NCBI GenBank assembly: GCA_037976565.1
Contig: CP137679.1
Location: 5,051,710 to 5,115,709 of the forward strand
Direction of reading: 5' to 3'
DNA: 64,000 bases
Source of the DNA: Mesocentrotus franciscanus
Taxonomy: Eukaryota; Echinodermata; Echinoidea; Camarodonta; Strongylocentrotidae
Shown: positions 1 to 14,400 of the stretch, piece by piece
Layout: every line of letters begins with the position of its first letter
How positions within the stretch are numbered: position 1 is the stretch's first letter
The notes under the pieces: generated by a model
Seen by the model: the letters and a program-made list of their open reading frames with translations, nothing else
Databases searched by the model: none
What the model was told of the DNA's origin: nothing
Translations under genes and position numbers: made by a program

Positions 1-784
1 AGGAACTAAGAAGTAACTGGGAGGGGAACATAAAGATCTGGAGTGGAATGACACTACAAATGTGTACTAGGAATGTGTGGAAAAATGTTGCAATCAACCT
101 CCGAACGGGGAGAAGATACCTTGATAGAATATTTTGTTTATGCTTTGTATACACACACATGTATGATGTGTACATGTAATGAATAGTCTTAGTTACAGTG
201 ATTACATGTAGGACCATGGATGTATGCAGCTACATGTGAATGTGCCTTTACATACATACTTTCTTTCACCCCCACTAGCCAATCATTATTACCCGGTATG
301 TAACAATTAATCACTGCAATGGTCTGCATCATGTGTGATTGAAACATTGCTATTAAAGCCATAGTGTACTCGAAGCAAAACCGAACAATCCCCTCTAGCT
401 GGGTGTTTCCATTTACTGTACCACTTCTTTCTGACCCACCTGACACACTTTGTTCCTATTCATTTTCTACACAGAGGCATTTTCACGAGGCAGTTTCTGT
501 GATTGGCTTTTTTGCTAGTGAATATTCATAACAAGTCAATTGAATCAATATAATACTTTTTATTGTGTTTTTCTTTAAAATTTAGAAAATTAGCGTACTT
601 CGGTCATTAATATGCGCATAATTTGCATATTTAACATTGGATCGTTAAACGAAAAGATGAACGCGTCGCTAATACTTCAATGTACCTCTATGCAAAATTT
701 CACATGAATGGACAATCGGTCTCCGAGATCTTAGGGGGGGAGTCAAATTGACCCCCCCCCCCGGTAAAACCTGGTCTGAAATAG

Positions 785-1255
785 CCCAGTTAAAATAGGG
801 TTAAGGCACTTGACTGGAGATGCGAAGGTCAAGGGTTCGAATCCCGACACGGCACTAATATCCTTTTGCAAGATATTAACCTGCACTTGCTACTCTCCAC
901 CCAGGTGTTAAATGGGTACCCGGTAGGATGCGTCCGTCATTGTTGGTCAAACAACGGCGTCAAGCAACGCCTGGCTGGAATGGTCCCCAGGGCGTGGAGA
1001 TTGTGCACACAATGTGTGCGGGCAAGTATTGAATCCAATGACCGGGGTAATAGTAGGCCTATATCTGTAAAGCTCTTAGAGACATCGTAGATGTATTAAA
1101 GGGCAAGTCCACTCCAAAAATAACTTACTTTCAATAAAAGCAGAAACATCGGTTTGTCTGATTTTTCTGCTTCTATTGAAAGTTAGTTATTTTTGGAGTG
1201 GACTTGTAATTTAAGCGCTATATAAAAGCGGATTATTATTATTATTATTATTTGT
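785..1255 (+). mobile_element. tRNA-derived SINE, interrupted by a foldback MITE
   Basis: A tRNA-like head has an A-box-like GGGTTAAGGCACTTG and a clear B box GGGTTCGAATCCC. It is followed by the shared body (TACTCTCCACCCAGGTG, AATGGGTACC), an AAGCGCTATATAAAAGCGG element and an (ATT)n tail. The 1096-1214 foldback splits body from tail. Confidence 0.85.
1096..1214. mobile_element. TTAA-flanked foldback MITE
   Basis: Near-perfect inverted arms (GGGCAAGTCCACTCC... at 1100 and its complement ending 1207) are bounded by TTAA at 1096 and 1211. The same TIR sequence bounds a ~970-bp element at 41768-42740, so this is a deletion derivative. TTAA suggests a piggyBac- or Kolobok-type mobiliser. Confidence 0.75.
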
Positions 1256-1367
1256 TCATTCACCTACACGCGAGCCCCCCTGTGTTTACGTAAACGAATA
1301 CTGTTGGAATTTACAGGCTTTGTATTGTTGAATATACTTGACTCCCCAAATTGTGTACCTTTATTCC

Positions 1368-1526
1368 AGAATTTACAGGAATAAATACACAGAACAAATT
1401 TTGATAAGCTTATAAAATTACTGGCAATTACTAATATCTTTCTTTATTCCAGAATCTACATAAATAAATACATAGAACAAATTTTGATAAGCTTTAAAGC
1501 TACTGGCAATTACTAATGTCTTTCTT
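1368..1526. repeat. Two-copy ~80-bp tandem duplication
   Basis: Two direct copies of a block containing TTTATTCCAGAAT, ACAGAACAAATTTTGATAAG and CTGGCAATTACTAAT, inside the Mutator-like element. Confidence 0.8.
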
Positions 1527-2409
1527 TGGCTCGTTTACTGGATTTAACTTTCTCCCTTTGCATCTATTTCCATTGTATTTCTTTAGTGATTGATAAAGAA
1601 ATAATATGAATGTGATATTTGCTCTTTAAAGTGACTTGGTAACATTGTTGTACTAACCCTCTAACATGCAAAAAATCTGGTAAAAAATCTCAAACCACAA
1701 AGATATTTATGGTTTTCTTAATTTGAAGGTGTCACTGTGCAACACCCTCTAACAGTAAATTCTCCCAACCATTTTTGAAATTCCCAACCGTTTTTCCATG
1801 AAAATAAGACATAAGACAGGCTTTTAAAAATCTTTCAAAACTGAAATGTCTGGAATGGTATTTAGAGCCAATTCGTTGCTTTGTGACGATTTACATTCAC
1901 TTACGAAGTAAAGAGTGCTCTGATTGGCTAATATTTTTCTGCAGAGTCTGACGGACTCTGAGGTCACCAGACGTTCTATTTTTTTTGTTATCACGACAAA
2001 CCACACAATGTGGTCAATTGTCGCGATTGAGTTGATCGTCTTTTTTGCGCGACGAAAAGAGGACCGCGCTCGTGAATTGTGCAATATTAATAATTTGCAT
2101 TATGTCACGAATATTCACTAGCAACAAAGCCAATCACAGAGACTGTCTCATGAAAATGCCTCTGTGTAGAAAATGAATAGGAAAAAAGTGGGTTAGATTA
2201 AAGTGTGTCAGGTGGGTCAGAAAGAAGTGGTACAGTAAATGGAAACACCCCCTCTAGCTCCATCTCATCTCAGGTCAGCTGTAGCAGTTTGGTCCCGTAA
2301 CTCGCTGCTTCCCGCTGTTGGTTCTTGCATCTAGTCCTCTTGACTGCGGTATTGGGTTATGTAGCCTACTGTCATCAGTTCAGTATTGCTTAAATGAACT
2401 GGAACTTAC

Positions 2410-2493
2410 CTGTTTTTATCGGGTTTAAGACGGTAAAGTTGTAGATCCTGAAGCCTTCTTTTATTTCCACCGCCTCAATCTGGATCTTGAGTG
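2410..2493 (-). CDS. C3-like: C3-like exon 31, C345C/NTR domain (3' end of gene not found)
   Basis: Eighty-four bases, acceptor CTGCTTGCAG, donor GTAAGT, phase 1/1. LKIQIEAVEIKEGFRIYNFT then VLNPIKTG matches C3 '[27 protein letters not shown]'. The remaining ~70 residues of the domain and the stop codon should lie further left. None was found in 1-2400, much of which is transposon. Confidence 0.92.
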
Positions 2494-5400
2494 CTGCAAG
2501 CAGAGTCAGAATAAAAATCTAAATACATTATATTGCCATGGTTTCATGTACATTTACAGTGCATGTACACACGTAACTTGGCAAAAGGGCATAAATGCAC
2601 TTAGAACTCAAAAGCGGCGAATTAAGAGTTGTAAAATGACATGTTTGAAATATACTTTGGATATCATTTAGCCTAATAAAGGACGTAGCGATATTTCTGT
2701 TGCTCCATGTCATAATGATGTGCTTCTGCTATTTCGCCATAAAATAATGATTTGATGTAAATAAATTTATGAAGATTTGTCCATCTGTTAATCAATTTAA
2801 TCTGACGTCGCCGAAGCCACTGGCCCGTCTCCGTGATCTAGTGGTTAAGGCATTAGCTTTAAAGCCAGTGATCCGGGTTTGATTCGCCCAGCAAATGTAT
2901 ATATACATGTATGTATAATTTTTGGAAAATGCCTTTGAATGTAATATGTGCTTCAATTGAGTAACTAACTATTCAACACAATCAAGCACAACAACAACAA
3001 CATCGAAATATCCAATTATAATGAACAAGAAAAGCATGGTAATTTTTTTATGTACGAACTGCGTGTTATTTCACTAATAAAAGATGTGTCTTTTGATATC
3101 TTTATGATTGTTAGTATTTACCATAACTACTGTAGCTTGTACAGGCAGCTCTTTCTAGGTCATGTCTTGAATGTTGCCTAGGGCATGGAGTAATGGTGCA
3201 GTATTCTGTGAGAAAACAAAGCATAAACATTTGAATTTGTTTTAGTCATCTACATGTACATGTATGTGTCATTTACGAAGTAGTCATGCAATCATCTTAA
3301 ACAATTTGAAGATGCACAAAATCACTACTAAGAACAGGTCTTAATCTTCAGTGATATCCTTTATGTACAAAGTGAAAACAAGAAAGAAAAGAAAAGTATA
3401 TGACACTTCTGGGGGGCGTTTCATGAAACAATTAGTCGGTGGTTTTCACCGACTAATATCATTTTCACCGACAATTTCATTGTCACCGACTATTTTCCAG
3501 GCCTCTGATTGGTCAAATTTAGTCGGCGCTGACAGTTGTCGGTGGACAAATGTTGATGAAACGCCCCCCTGATCTAGAATACATGTACTTCAACTCGGTC
3601 TCAAATTAAATTTTGCAATGTTGAAGAGGGTAGCAATTTCTTTCTTTTTTTAAATCTGCTTCTATTAAATTCGCTTTTCTTTTCAATATTTTTTCTTTTT
3701 ATCTCAGAATTTATAATCATAAAGCTACATGTGTATCAACCATTAATGCACCTACCACACTGAAATAATGAAAGAATATCAATTGGAAATTGAATACTTG
3801 CCTAAGGATCCACCAGTGCAGAGGCATCCATGTTCAGAGCAAAGCGTTGACAAGAGGGCACTGCCTTGACCAGGCTTGTAGAATATCGTGCAAGATTTAT
3901 CTGCATACAAATAGAAGAGTTTTGATATCTGAACATTTTTGCAGATTATGGATAATATGATAATACAATATAATGTTAAAAAATATAAATGTAGAACAGG
4001 AAAAATGCAAATATGAGGAACACTCTACATACTCAGTAAAACATTTTCAGAGACTCATTTACTGTTAAATGGATATGCTCACTCATGCATGAAAGTTATG
4101 ATTCCAATAGAATATCATCTTAAAGGTACTATGTCCCATTTGCAGGCCCAAAACAATGAAAAGGTTAAATTCCAACGGCATTTGACAGACAATACTAATT
4201 TAGAATTAACCTCTAAACGAAAAGGCTTGAAAGTGGCTTTTAGTGGGAACATAACGACCATTAGTTGTCGAATCGACTTAAGTGATTGCAATCACCTAAG
4301 TAATAGTCTGATTTTTCAGACCCTTTTAACTAATGGTCGTACGTTTTGAGCTGCACAAAGATTCAATCAGTTTAGTTTTGGCCATTACAAGTAGTGGGTT
4401 ATTGATGTAGACAAATGCTCATGTACCTGTTACAGCTCATTTTATGTATGTTATTACCAAAGACAAAAATATGTCAGTCAGTCACTCAATAGTGTCTGAC
4501 AGTGAAGTCTAGAAGGTAAACGGGTTTCCTTGCATACTTTGAATACTAGGAAACTGCTAGTGTTTACATTTCACAGATCTAGGACATACATGACATTTTC
4601 ATAATTTCTGCAAAGTTCTACAGAATTTGATGTTGGCTGTAAAAGGGACATAGTATCTTTAAAGAGGATTAACTTATGTTTATTTGCATACATGAACGAT
4701 AAGTTTATATTAAGTATTTAATTGAAACTCTTCATTATAAATAGTGTCTACTTTCTTTGTTGTTGTTGCTCATTGACTAATGTCTCTGTCATTTTATCGA
4801 TATAAGCCTGAATAAAAAAAAATAGCCTCAATTGCAATTGACGTCAGAATTCAATATAAATGAATAGACGAGGGGAAGAAGATATCATCCAAATATCTCA
4901 GATATGATTATAAAGATGATAATTGTTCATTTAGTATGGAAAGGGGTATTTATCAAAGGTGTCCTATATTCCCATATCTGTTTTTATTAGTTTTGAAACT
5001 ATGGCACTTGCTCTTCGACAAACGGTAATATTAAAGGTATCCCAGCAGAAGGGTCTGAATTTAAAAAAAATTGTTAGCAGATGATTCCACATATTTTACT
5101 GATGGCTCAAGTAACTCTTTTAAATAATTATTTTATACGATTGAGACATTTTTTCTAAATGTTGCTGTAAGTTTAATATAATTAAATCAGAAGCAATGTG
5201 GATTGGCTCCAAGAAGGGTTCTCAACTTTACCCATTTTACGATAATGGTTTAAAGTGAAGAACCATCCTTTTAAAACCCTAATATAAATCAATTATTTGA
5301 CCTTAACTATAAGACAAACCTTAAATCTACTAAAAATATCTTAAACTGTTGGCGCGCAAGAAAGTTGTCCCCAGTTGGGAAGATTTGTGTTAAAAAGACC

Positions 5401-8400
5401 CTATTATATTGCCACAACTTCTATATATTTCTCTGTTCTGTATATTAAGATACCAACGATCTTTTTTTTAGACAGTTAAATACAACAGTTTAAAACTTTA
5501 TTTGGAGTGGTGGCAATGATAGAGTCAAAAGACAACTAACGTGTAATGATTTTCCTTTGGGTGGTTTACGAATGATAGTAAAATATAGTGCTTGAAGATA
5601 TCAGAACCAAGCTTATTAAAATTAAAGAAATTCCAAAATATGCTTACAGCGTCATGTTTGAATCATGTGTTTCTGAAAAGCAAGTGGCATTTTGGAATGA
5701 ACATCATGACCCTGACCAAGTCATTTGGGACAAAATTCATATGAATATAAATATATTAAATGCTCCATAAGTACACGTCTTAGTTCATTCTATTTCAAAT
5801 TATTCCATAAACCGACAAATTCAAATGATTTTTAGGGTATACAATTCAGACAGTAAACTCTCCTGATTGTACCTTGTGTAAAACTGCCCCTGAAACCTAC
5901 AAACATCTTTTTATTGATTGTCTTGTTGTTTAATATCTATTTGGGAAGAGACTATAACGGTTAATAATCACAAAAATAATAAAGTCATAAATGTTTCGAT
6001 ATGCGAATTTTGTTTATAGTTATGACCAAGATAAATTCCTAACATATTTGTGTCTTCTCCTTAAATACTTTATTTATATATGCAAATTTCAAAACATATC
6101 CCCGATTTCAAGGTTTTAAAGCTTACGTTGGTATCTCTAAAGATCTTAAATAATGTATAGCAAAAGAGAATAACAAACTTGTAACTCAGTTTCATAAATG
6201 GAGGTTTTAAATATAATTTCTTCTATGGCTGCCTGCAATTCCTGCTATATTGATCTTTTGTTACTTTGTTACGATAGACGTTCTGATATTAATGTGTCTT
6301 ATTTCATGTATCGTTTCAATCATGATTTGTAATGACTCTCCAATTATTTGTATAAATAACATTTAAAAAATCAATTATTTGTGAATTTCGACAATATTAA
6401 AAGAAAGTATTTAAAGAAAATTACCTGGGTCATAATAGTCGTACACATGAACAGCAGCTGCTTGCACATTTCCTACAACCACGTCAGATTTGGCCGAAAA
6501 AGTAAAACACAGATCTTCATCACTCGGAATCTAGGAAACACATATTACAAAGAAACAAAATGCTGAAAAGATGTCACTATATATTATGCAAGATTTGGCC
6601 GAAAAATTAAAACATCTTTTTCATTCAGATTCTTAGAGACAGATTTTGAGAGAAGGAAAGTGATGAAACTTTTGACAAATGTTCCTACATTTCAGGCAAG
6701 ATATGGCTGGAAACGCCATACAAAGATCTTCACCGTTATGAATTTAAGATACAAATATTACAAAGAAACAAAATATTGACAATTATTCCTAGAATTTATG
6801 CAAGGTGTTGCTGAAAAAATGAAACAGAGATCTTTCAATGGGAATCTAAGAGACAAATATTACAAGGCATCAACAATTTGGAAAAAATGTTCCTAGATTT
6901 CATTTAAAAAGATAGAACCCCACGTTAGTATGTGCTTGTGTTTCATGCCATATACAGTACATGTACTTGAGGAAAACTTATATACAAATTGGTTTCTTAA
7001 ATAGCAATTTGTTTTCTTTTGCTGATTTTGATCATTTTCTGTTTCAACCTTCATCACTGTCAATATATTTAATTCATTATAGGTTTCTTTTTAATGATGT
7101 ACAGTGTTACACAAACGAAAAGACAAAATGCGGCATGTTCCTTACCTTATCTAAATAAAAGATAACAGAGCGTGAGCTGGCTTCATACAGAGACATTAAT
7201 TCACTGCCATTCACCACCTGAAAAAAGATGTTCATATCAACAATGCATTGAAGCTCACATAGAGTCATGGTAGCTTAAAACAGCATAGTCATGAGACATG
7301 TTGTTCTCCTTATAAATAGGATATATATGCAAATAAATTTAACATCTCATCCACAATTTCCAGTGAATTTCGTTGTAAATATCTGAAAGAAATGCTAGAA
7401 TATGGGTCATGGCTATAGGCCTACATTATCATACACTAGGACCCTTCCACTTCAAGTGTGTTGCATACATGCAATCCTCATAGGTTTTACACGTGTGTAG
7501 TACATGCACGTTGATGTTGTTGGAATTCAAGTCCCAGGCCAGACATATATCAATTATATTTTGCCTCTCACTTGTATAATATTCCTATTGAGGAGGAAAA
7601 AACTTCACATAATTTAAGTGTTGTTAGTATCTTGATATTTATTATCTAAAAGCAAATAAATCTGATGAAAGGTTTGTGAGAGATTCCAAAAATTATACAT
7701 GGCAGTTAAAATAGATTTGTTCAGTTTATGTGGATAAATGCCTCCATATTTACACATTTTCTCTTGCCATTGGGTACATATGTACATGAACTTGTATACA
7801 TTGTGTAGATGAAAGTAACTACACTCTCACATTGTGTATTGGGAGATTTAATGGCGGCACACTCAATTCACATCTTAATCCAACATTTTAGTGACGTTTT
7901 ATTTTTCATATTTTGATCCAGAAAGCTCTGAATTACACATTTTTCATGAGCAGAGAGTGCAAAAATCACTGGAAATTTGAGTCAATTTCTGTTGCAGTAC
8001 ACTGTGCCATTCATTAATAAGAGTGATTCAGTCGCAAATAGTAATTGAAGTCTCTAAATTGGAAATGCAGGGTGAAATTTATAATCCCTATTCTCATGCG
8101 CAAATTGGCAATTTCTTGTTGACTTTTTTACTTTTAATACACGTTGTATCATTAAGATATAGACTTCTGTTTAAACTATGAAACAGTTGAAAATAAAAGT
8201 AATTGTTGAGGAGGTCAGAAGATGTTAAGACATGAAGCTGGTTACAAATGATATATTTTGCTCACTCTCTGTATATCCCTTTAATCTCTTATATCTTTTT
8301 ACTCTCCCATCACTGCTTAATTCCCTTCCATTTTTAAAACCCTCAGTATCCAAATCAGATTATCTATATTTTTATCATGTTCATGTATTGCACATTGCAA

Positions 8401-11400
8401 ATTCTACTGTAGTTCAGGCATTGGGCTGCAATTGTGGTCTTTTGATGCAAGAATAAAACATTTTGCTTCAATTCCATTGGGCTGCACAAAACTGTCATTA
8501 AAATGTGTCAAATTACACTTTTTTAATTCATCAATATTACGCCCAAATGTCCACAAGAACATGTAGTTGCCCTATGGGGAGTTTCTGGGCTGTCATAAAA
8601 TCACAATTCAGTGCTTAGAGCTTTCAACAGATTTGGACTCAATTGGAGGGTAGTATCAGAACTGTCGTTTTTAAAATCACCAATATTATCAACTTTGTTG
8701 GAGGTGTCAAGGTAAAGTGATTCATTCACTCTACTCTCCATCCTTGGATTGACATTTCGAATCTCAGCCCTGCTGTAACATCCTTTGGCAAGACCTTAAT
8801 TCACATTTGTTGCTCTCCACCCAGGTGCCAATAGGTACCTGGTAATGGCTGGGGTAATAATAATGTCAGGGCCCTCACAAAGAACAGCATTGAAGCAGAT
8901 GAGGCTCACCTGGGTAAACAAAATTATCATCATCATCACCATCATTGTCATCATCATCATTATCATTATCATAATCATCACCATCATCATCATTATTATT
9001 ATTATTTTTCTATTTTTTTATATACAGGACTTTAAGCCTTACCTCTTTGAGCCCTATAAGTCCTGGTTCTGTATGTTCAACAGCCTTAAATCCAGAGTAC
9101 AGTCCTACGTCAACAATGCTCATATGGGTTGTTCCATTACCATTGTATCTTCATCCAAAAAAGAAATGAAAAATCAATTATGATAATAATAACATTTTGT
9201 GCTTTAGACAATATTTAAACGTAAAGTACATGTAAGTGCTTGAAAAATAGGTAAAAAAGAGCAAACATAAACAGCTAGGTGTAGCTCTTAGGTAAACAGT
9301 AGGCTTTTGGTTGTCCTTTAAATGTAGATAAATTTGAGCGTAGGACATCGTTGCCATTAACGGATCGAAGATAATGTGTGGGTTCAATTAAATCATGATT
9401 AACCGCAAAGCTGCTTGGCTAAACCACATGCTACGTGAATACCTCTTTTAAAAAAAACCCTCACACAGATATTGGGAACCTTGAGGTAGTAGGTGCTACA
9501 GAAAATGCTAGCCCTGAGAGGCTCAAATCATATCTTAAAGCTTGTTCCTCTCACCCTCCTGGCCTCTCACACAACTGTCAGTTTTAATTAGCTATGATTG
9601 ATAAACGAAATAATAATAAGTTCAGAAAGGTAAGAGGGGTTCTATCATGGATACATAGGTATTAAAGCATAGAGGCACAGTTTGAACTGAAAACATTGCG
9701 AGAAAAAAGCCAATTGACTTTTTTAATTATAGGTGATCCAAGATTAACAAAATACTGCTCATAAATGATAAATCTTTAGAGGATTGAACTTGACAGAGAC
9801 GGACTCGGTGGATGCAGAAAATCAGAAAAAACATATACATTAATTAATGAAAATTTCAGATGTGGAGAAAGAGCACCAAAATTGTGGATTTTCGAAAATC
9901 TAACCCTAAATCTATTTCTCTGTAAAAATATCTTTTCCATTCCTCCTAATAACGATTTGCATACATAGACATACAATAAACAAATAGTGTTATTCATTAT
10001 AGGGAATTACATTTTGCTGCACAGGTTTTTTCGAGACGGTCTACTGCGTATGTAGGAAATAGGCTTTCATAGTACATGGATATCTTTTCAGAGATCTACA
10101 TGTATGTATTTTAATTAACAAAATGCATTGGCTATAAACTAATTTACCCAGGTTAGTATATCAAAAAAACCCAGTTCTTTCCGAGGTCCCTGTAATCTTA
10201 TCATTACCCCCAGCTTTCGCCAAGCTACCATAGTTACATGCTCAAGCATTCAAGGAATTTCTTCCTACCTGGTACCCTTTACTTCACCTGGGTGGAGAAT
10301 GGCAGATTTAGATTAATATCTTGCCAAAGGACACAATGACATATTTATAGACTGTTTTCTACCATCCTGGAAGTTTCAAAAATGTCTATCTCTTATATCA
10401 AGACTGAAAATTTTACTGTGCTCCCATAGGCCAAACATCAGGGCCCCATAACACAAAGGCTTGCAATCAATTGCACATTTGAATCAATGATTCTCATTGG
10501 ATAAATAGTCAACATATTGAACAATATGTGCATGCAACAATGATCTTGATTGGCCATTGCCATTTTGCAACTAATTGCAACTTTTATGTTACAGAGCCCA
10601 GGAAAAGCACTTTTCATCATACTCGTTTTAGACTGTCTACCCTGGTAAAGCATTTAAAGTACTTACCTTGTGCAGACACTTATTCTCAGCCCCTTCACAT
10701 TCACACCAACGATTGCATTTGATTCGATTTCTACAGCACTGATGTTAAGATGGAAGGGACAGGTGTCAATATCAGATTTTTCTGTGTTGTAAAGCAGCTC
10801 CACCTTGGGGAAAAATTGAAACAACTTGAGTAAAACATGTTAACCCTTACCTTGCCACTATGAGGCGCGATGACTCAGGTGTAGAGGAGTGGTCTTGTAT
10901 TAAAACCAGTAGGTCGATGCGCTAGTGCCATTTAGCATTAAAGGCATTAATCCTCATTACCAAGTCCATTGGAGAGAACTGACAGATGTCGGTCCCCTGG
11001 TCGCTTCTTACAAACATTCATGTACATATGTTTTCTTGGCAATCAGGTAAAACAAACCAAAAAACAGCATCTACAAACAGTTATCAACACTTATTTTCAT
11101 TTTCCACTTTTAATCCAGTGCTTCATTGCCAAATTGAGAATAAAATGGGTTTTACTAGTACACACTGTACTTTGTTTAATTTTGTTTCCAAGTACGGAAC
11201 ATGTACATTAGCTGTTCCTGATTCAAAAATACAGTATCATAAAAAATTAACATTTTTGGGCGGGATTTAAAATATAAAGTGTGCCAATGATTTTTTTTTC
11301 AAAGCAACATGTATATCTACGTATTTCTGCTAATGGACTTGTACGTAGGGAGAAACTGGCTTAACTCTTTACTCACCACTGATCAAAAACCAAGACTGCC

Positions 11401-14400
11401 ACATAGTTTTATGTTTTAGGTACATACACCTAATATGTACAGTGTATATGTGTCAAAAGTCGACCGTGGCAATCCACTCTTTATTCCATTAGTCAGCCAA
11501 AATTGCATATAGCCTACAATGTATTTTTTCCTTGTTCCCCTGGGGGTAATGATTGCATCAACACACAATTTTGTGGGGGCAGGGAGGGCAGGGGGTGGGG
11601 GGGGGGGGCTCATCACAGATTCGTCATCATGTGCATCTCTTTCCATTCCCAAAGAATACTGGAGCTGCTACCTCATGATGTCGTGAGGTAATAGGACAAC
11701 ACATATGGAAAGTTAATAAGGATGGGAATATTGTGATAAATTTTTTCAAAAAGCTAGCTAACATTCAAGTTTTTATTAATTTTCATTTCTAGACACTTTT
11801 TTTGTTCAAAAGGTTTTTTTTATTTTAAAGAGCATGAGTGAAAAGGTCTGCACAGTGCGTATCCCCCAAAAAAAAAAAACAGCACAACTTTGGCAGATTC
11901 CCATTTATAGGTTTTGACCTGTGAACTTGAATTATATTTCATTTCGAAGATTAACTAATATTCTGCCTAATGAAACCTTATTCATAAATCGGCTGCCAAG
12001 GATGACTGAGCAGCAGCCTTTTCAAAAAGTGATGTCAAAATCCTCTTGTACCAAGTTTGGGCTGAAACAATCAATGTGGGTCAAAATCCCTAACGCATTG
12101 TTACTTCAGTCCAAAAACAATTGCTGACATATTCGCATTAATTTTGTGCATTATAATTAAAAAAAGGTATTAATAATGTCAACTCTGATTCAAGAAAAGG
12201 CTCATTTACAAGCAATATCTATATTCTCTTCGTTATGATGACTCAATCTGGGCTTTTCTCACATCCCTTGTTTAAGGTAAGCCTTGTCATTGAGTCATTC
12301 AACATGGACAAAGTTTACTTGCACGGATGCTATCTACCTATCTTTTTTCATGAAAGCCTATTGACAATATCCCTGGTAGCTATCATCATGACTTTCTTTC
12401 TTGCATTTGGGGAATCTTCAAAGTTAGTAAACCCTCCAATTGTTCATGTGTTCGAGACAAATACCTTATGCACCTCACACACATGTGAGATGTTGCAATA
12501 GACAACTTGAGCAGTGAGATTTTAGATATCATGAGACAAGAAGTTAGAAGGATGTTTAGAAAACCTTAAGGTTATCCTGTGGATTAAAACAGGGTCCTGT
12601 GAAAGCTTAGATACATTGGATCACTTTAAGCAATGAAGCACTAAAGTATGAGGCAGAACTTAAATTTTAAATTGAATAAAGACCAACGTGACGTATGCAT
12701 ATGGTCCCACTCACATTCGGTACATCAGCCCAAACTTGGTACAAGGAGATTTTGATGGCACTTTAAAAAGACCCTGGTGCTCAGACATCCGGGGCAGAAT
12801 AATTATGAAGAGGGTATCATTAGACAGAAAACAAGTTAATGTCCTCTTTACCATGACAAATATTTCAAGGTCAAATTAATTTTTTTGTTGTTGATTTTTG
12901 TTGTTGTTGATTTGTTGTTGTTGTTGTATTTTTTTAATTATTTTATTTTGTATTAAAAATAAATAAACTATAAGCTACTATATTTGGGTATACTTTTTTT
13001 AAAACGCACTGTACAGTAACATTATTGGATTTGATATGATAAATGCAAATGTACATTTACATGTAAAATTAGAGTGGTGTGAAATGTATCATATCACACC
13101 AATGATTTGGGTAATCTTTGAACATAACTTATCAATATGGTTTGGCCATAAATCCATATTGTAAACTAGATAGAATGTTGTTTTTCCTAGAAATTATATC
13201 AAACATATATCAAATAAACAATTCAGATTTTTTGAAAATACTGATTTAGGACAGTAATTTCCATTTACATGAATTTTCATTGTTTTGTTTTTCTCCACTG
13301 AAACAGTTTATTATCTCTTTTTCAAGAGAACACTTGAACAGTTCAAGTGTTCTCTTAAAGAAGAGATAATATTATTACCGTTCTCAGATACTCATGTTTA
13401 ACAAAGAATTCAAGATATATAGTCTTGACCTACTTTTGCTTTGGCAACCCCAGTTCCTCTAGAATCAATTGTTAAGATGCGTCCAATTGACTGTGACACC
13501 TGTCAAATAAGAAATTGAAGAAAAAAACGAATGCAGTTAACAACAAAAGCAACAGAAAATAAATATATGGGCCAGTATTCAGTTTTGCCTTGCCATACAA
13601 TAAAGTCGGAATTATGAGTATTTTACTCAGTTTTCAGTTTACATGTAGGTTTGGGCCAAAATTTTGCCCTTAAAATTTAAGACCACTTCCTAACTGGCTT
13701 AAGTCAAATATTTGATTGGCAAGTATGTGGTTATCATATGCAGTCATAAGCTGCGCACAAATCTATCAGAGTATACTATAGGATTTTTCGGTCAATTTCG
13801 TAAGTTGGCCACACAAATTCATTTTATGTTCATTCAATTTCGCCGATTCTGTCACCGCAGCTGTTATTTTTCGTTCAAATTCATTTTTAAGCATTTAAAT
13901 TCATAAAACGATCATTCAAAAACATTTTATTTTCATTCGAATTAAAACGTGTTTCTTTTTCGTAAAATTTTCATTCAATTTAAAGCGAGATGATTCGCGA
14001 TTACGTAATAGCGTCTTCCGTTAATGTTAATTCGTTTCTTTGCATACAATTTCACACGTTTTGCAGACAAATTAAAAATTTAAATCTTACCCAGTATGAT
14101 CATATATAGAACCCCGCAAGCTTAGTTCCATGCTAAATCCATTTTAAATTGTATGGGTTGGTAAGCAACAAACATGTTATTTGTCCTCACTAGGGGTGTA
14201 TACCCACTAAATCATCACTATTTAGCAACTGAACGATCATGTGTTAAGTAGATATAACCTAGCCACATCAATATAGAATTAGCATGGAACTAAGCAAGAG
14301 TGTCCTTTTATGAATATGCAATGATATAAGTACATGCAAAGTGTGTGTTTACAGACTACAGTTGCATTTATTGATAATTTATTCGATGTTCGTAATCTCT

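Larger units (their letters stand above)
401..2250. mobile_element. Mutator-like non-autonomous TIR transposon with 9-bp target duplication
   Basis: The ends are inverted repeats: 401-530 and 2105-2250, both starting GGGTGTTTCCATTTACTG, identical over the first 50 bases and differing mainly by a ~15-base insertion in the right arm. CCTCTAGCT directly flanks both ends (392-400 and 2251-2259). Long TIRs plus a 9-bp duplication fit the Mutator group; no transposase is visible. A SINE and a small foldback element are nested inside. Confidence 0.85.

Noticed and set aside
1..66. Possible next NTR exon on the minus strand (acceptor at 67-68)
   Set aside because: In the required phase it reads VHICSVIPLQIF..., which lacks the expected FISPxKC pattern, so the 3' exons are left as not found.
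2821..2895. Functional tRNA gene
   Set aside because: The B box is mutated and the acceptor stem does not pair; it fits a SINE head.
8845..9183. 112-codon plus-strand frame rich in isoleucine
   Set aside because: It is a SINE, its ATC tail and the antisense of exon 26 read together.
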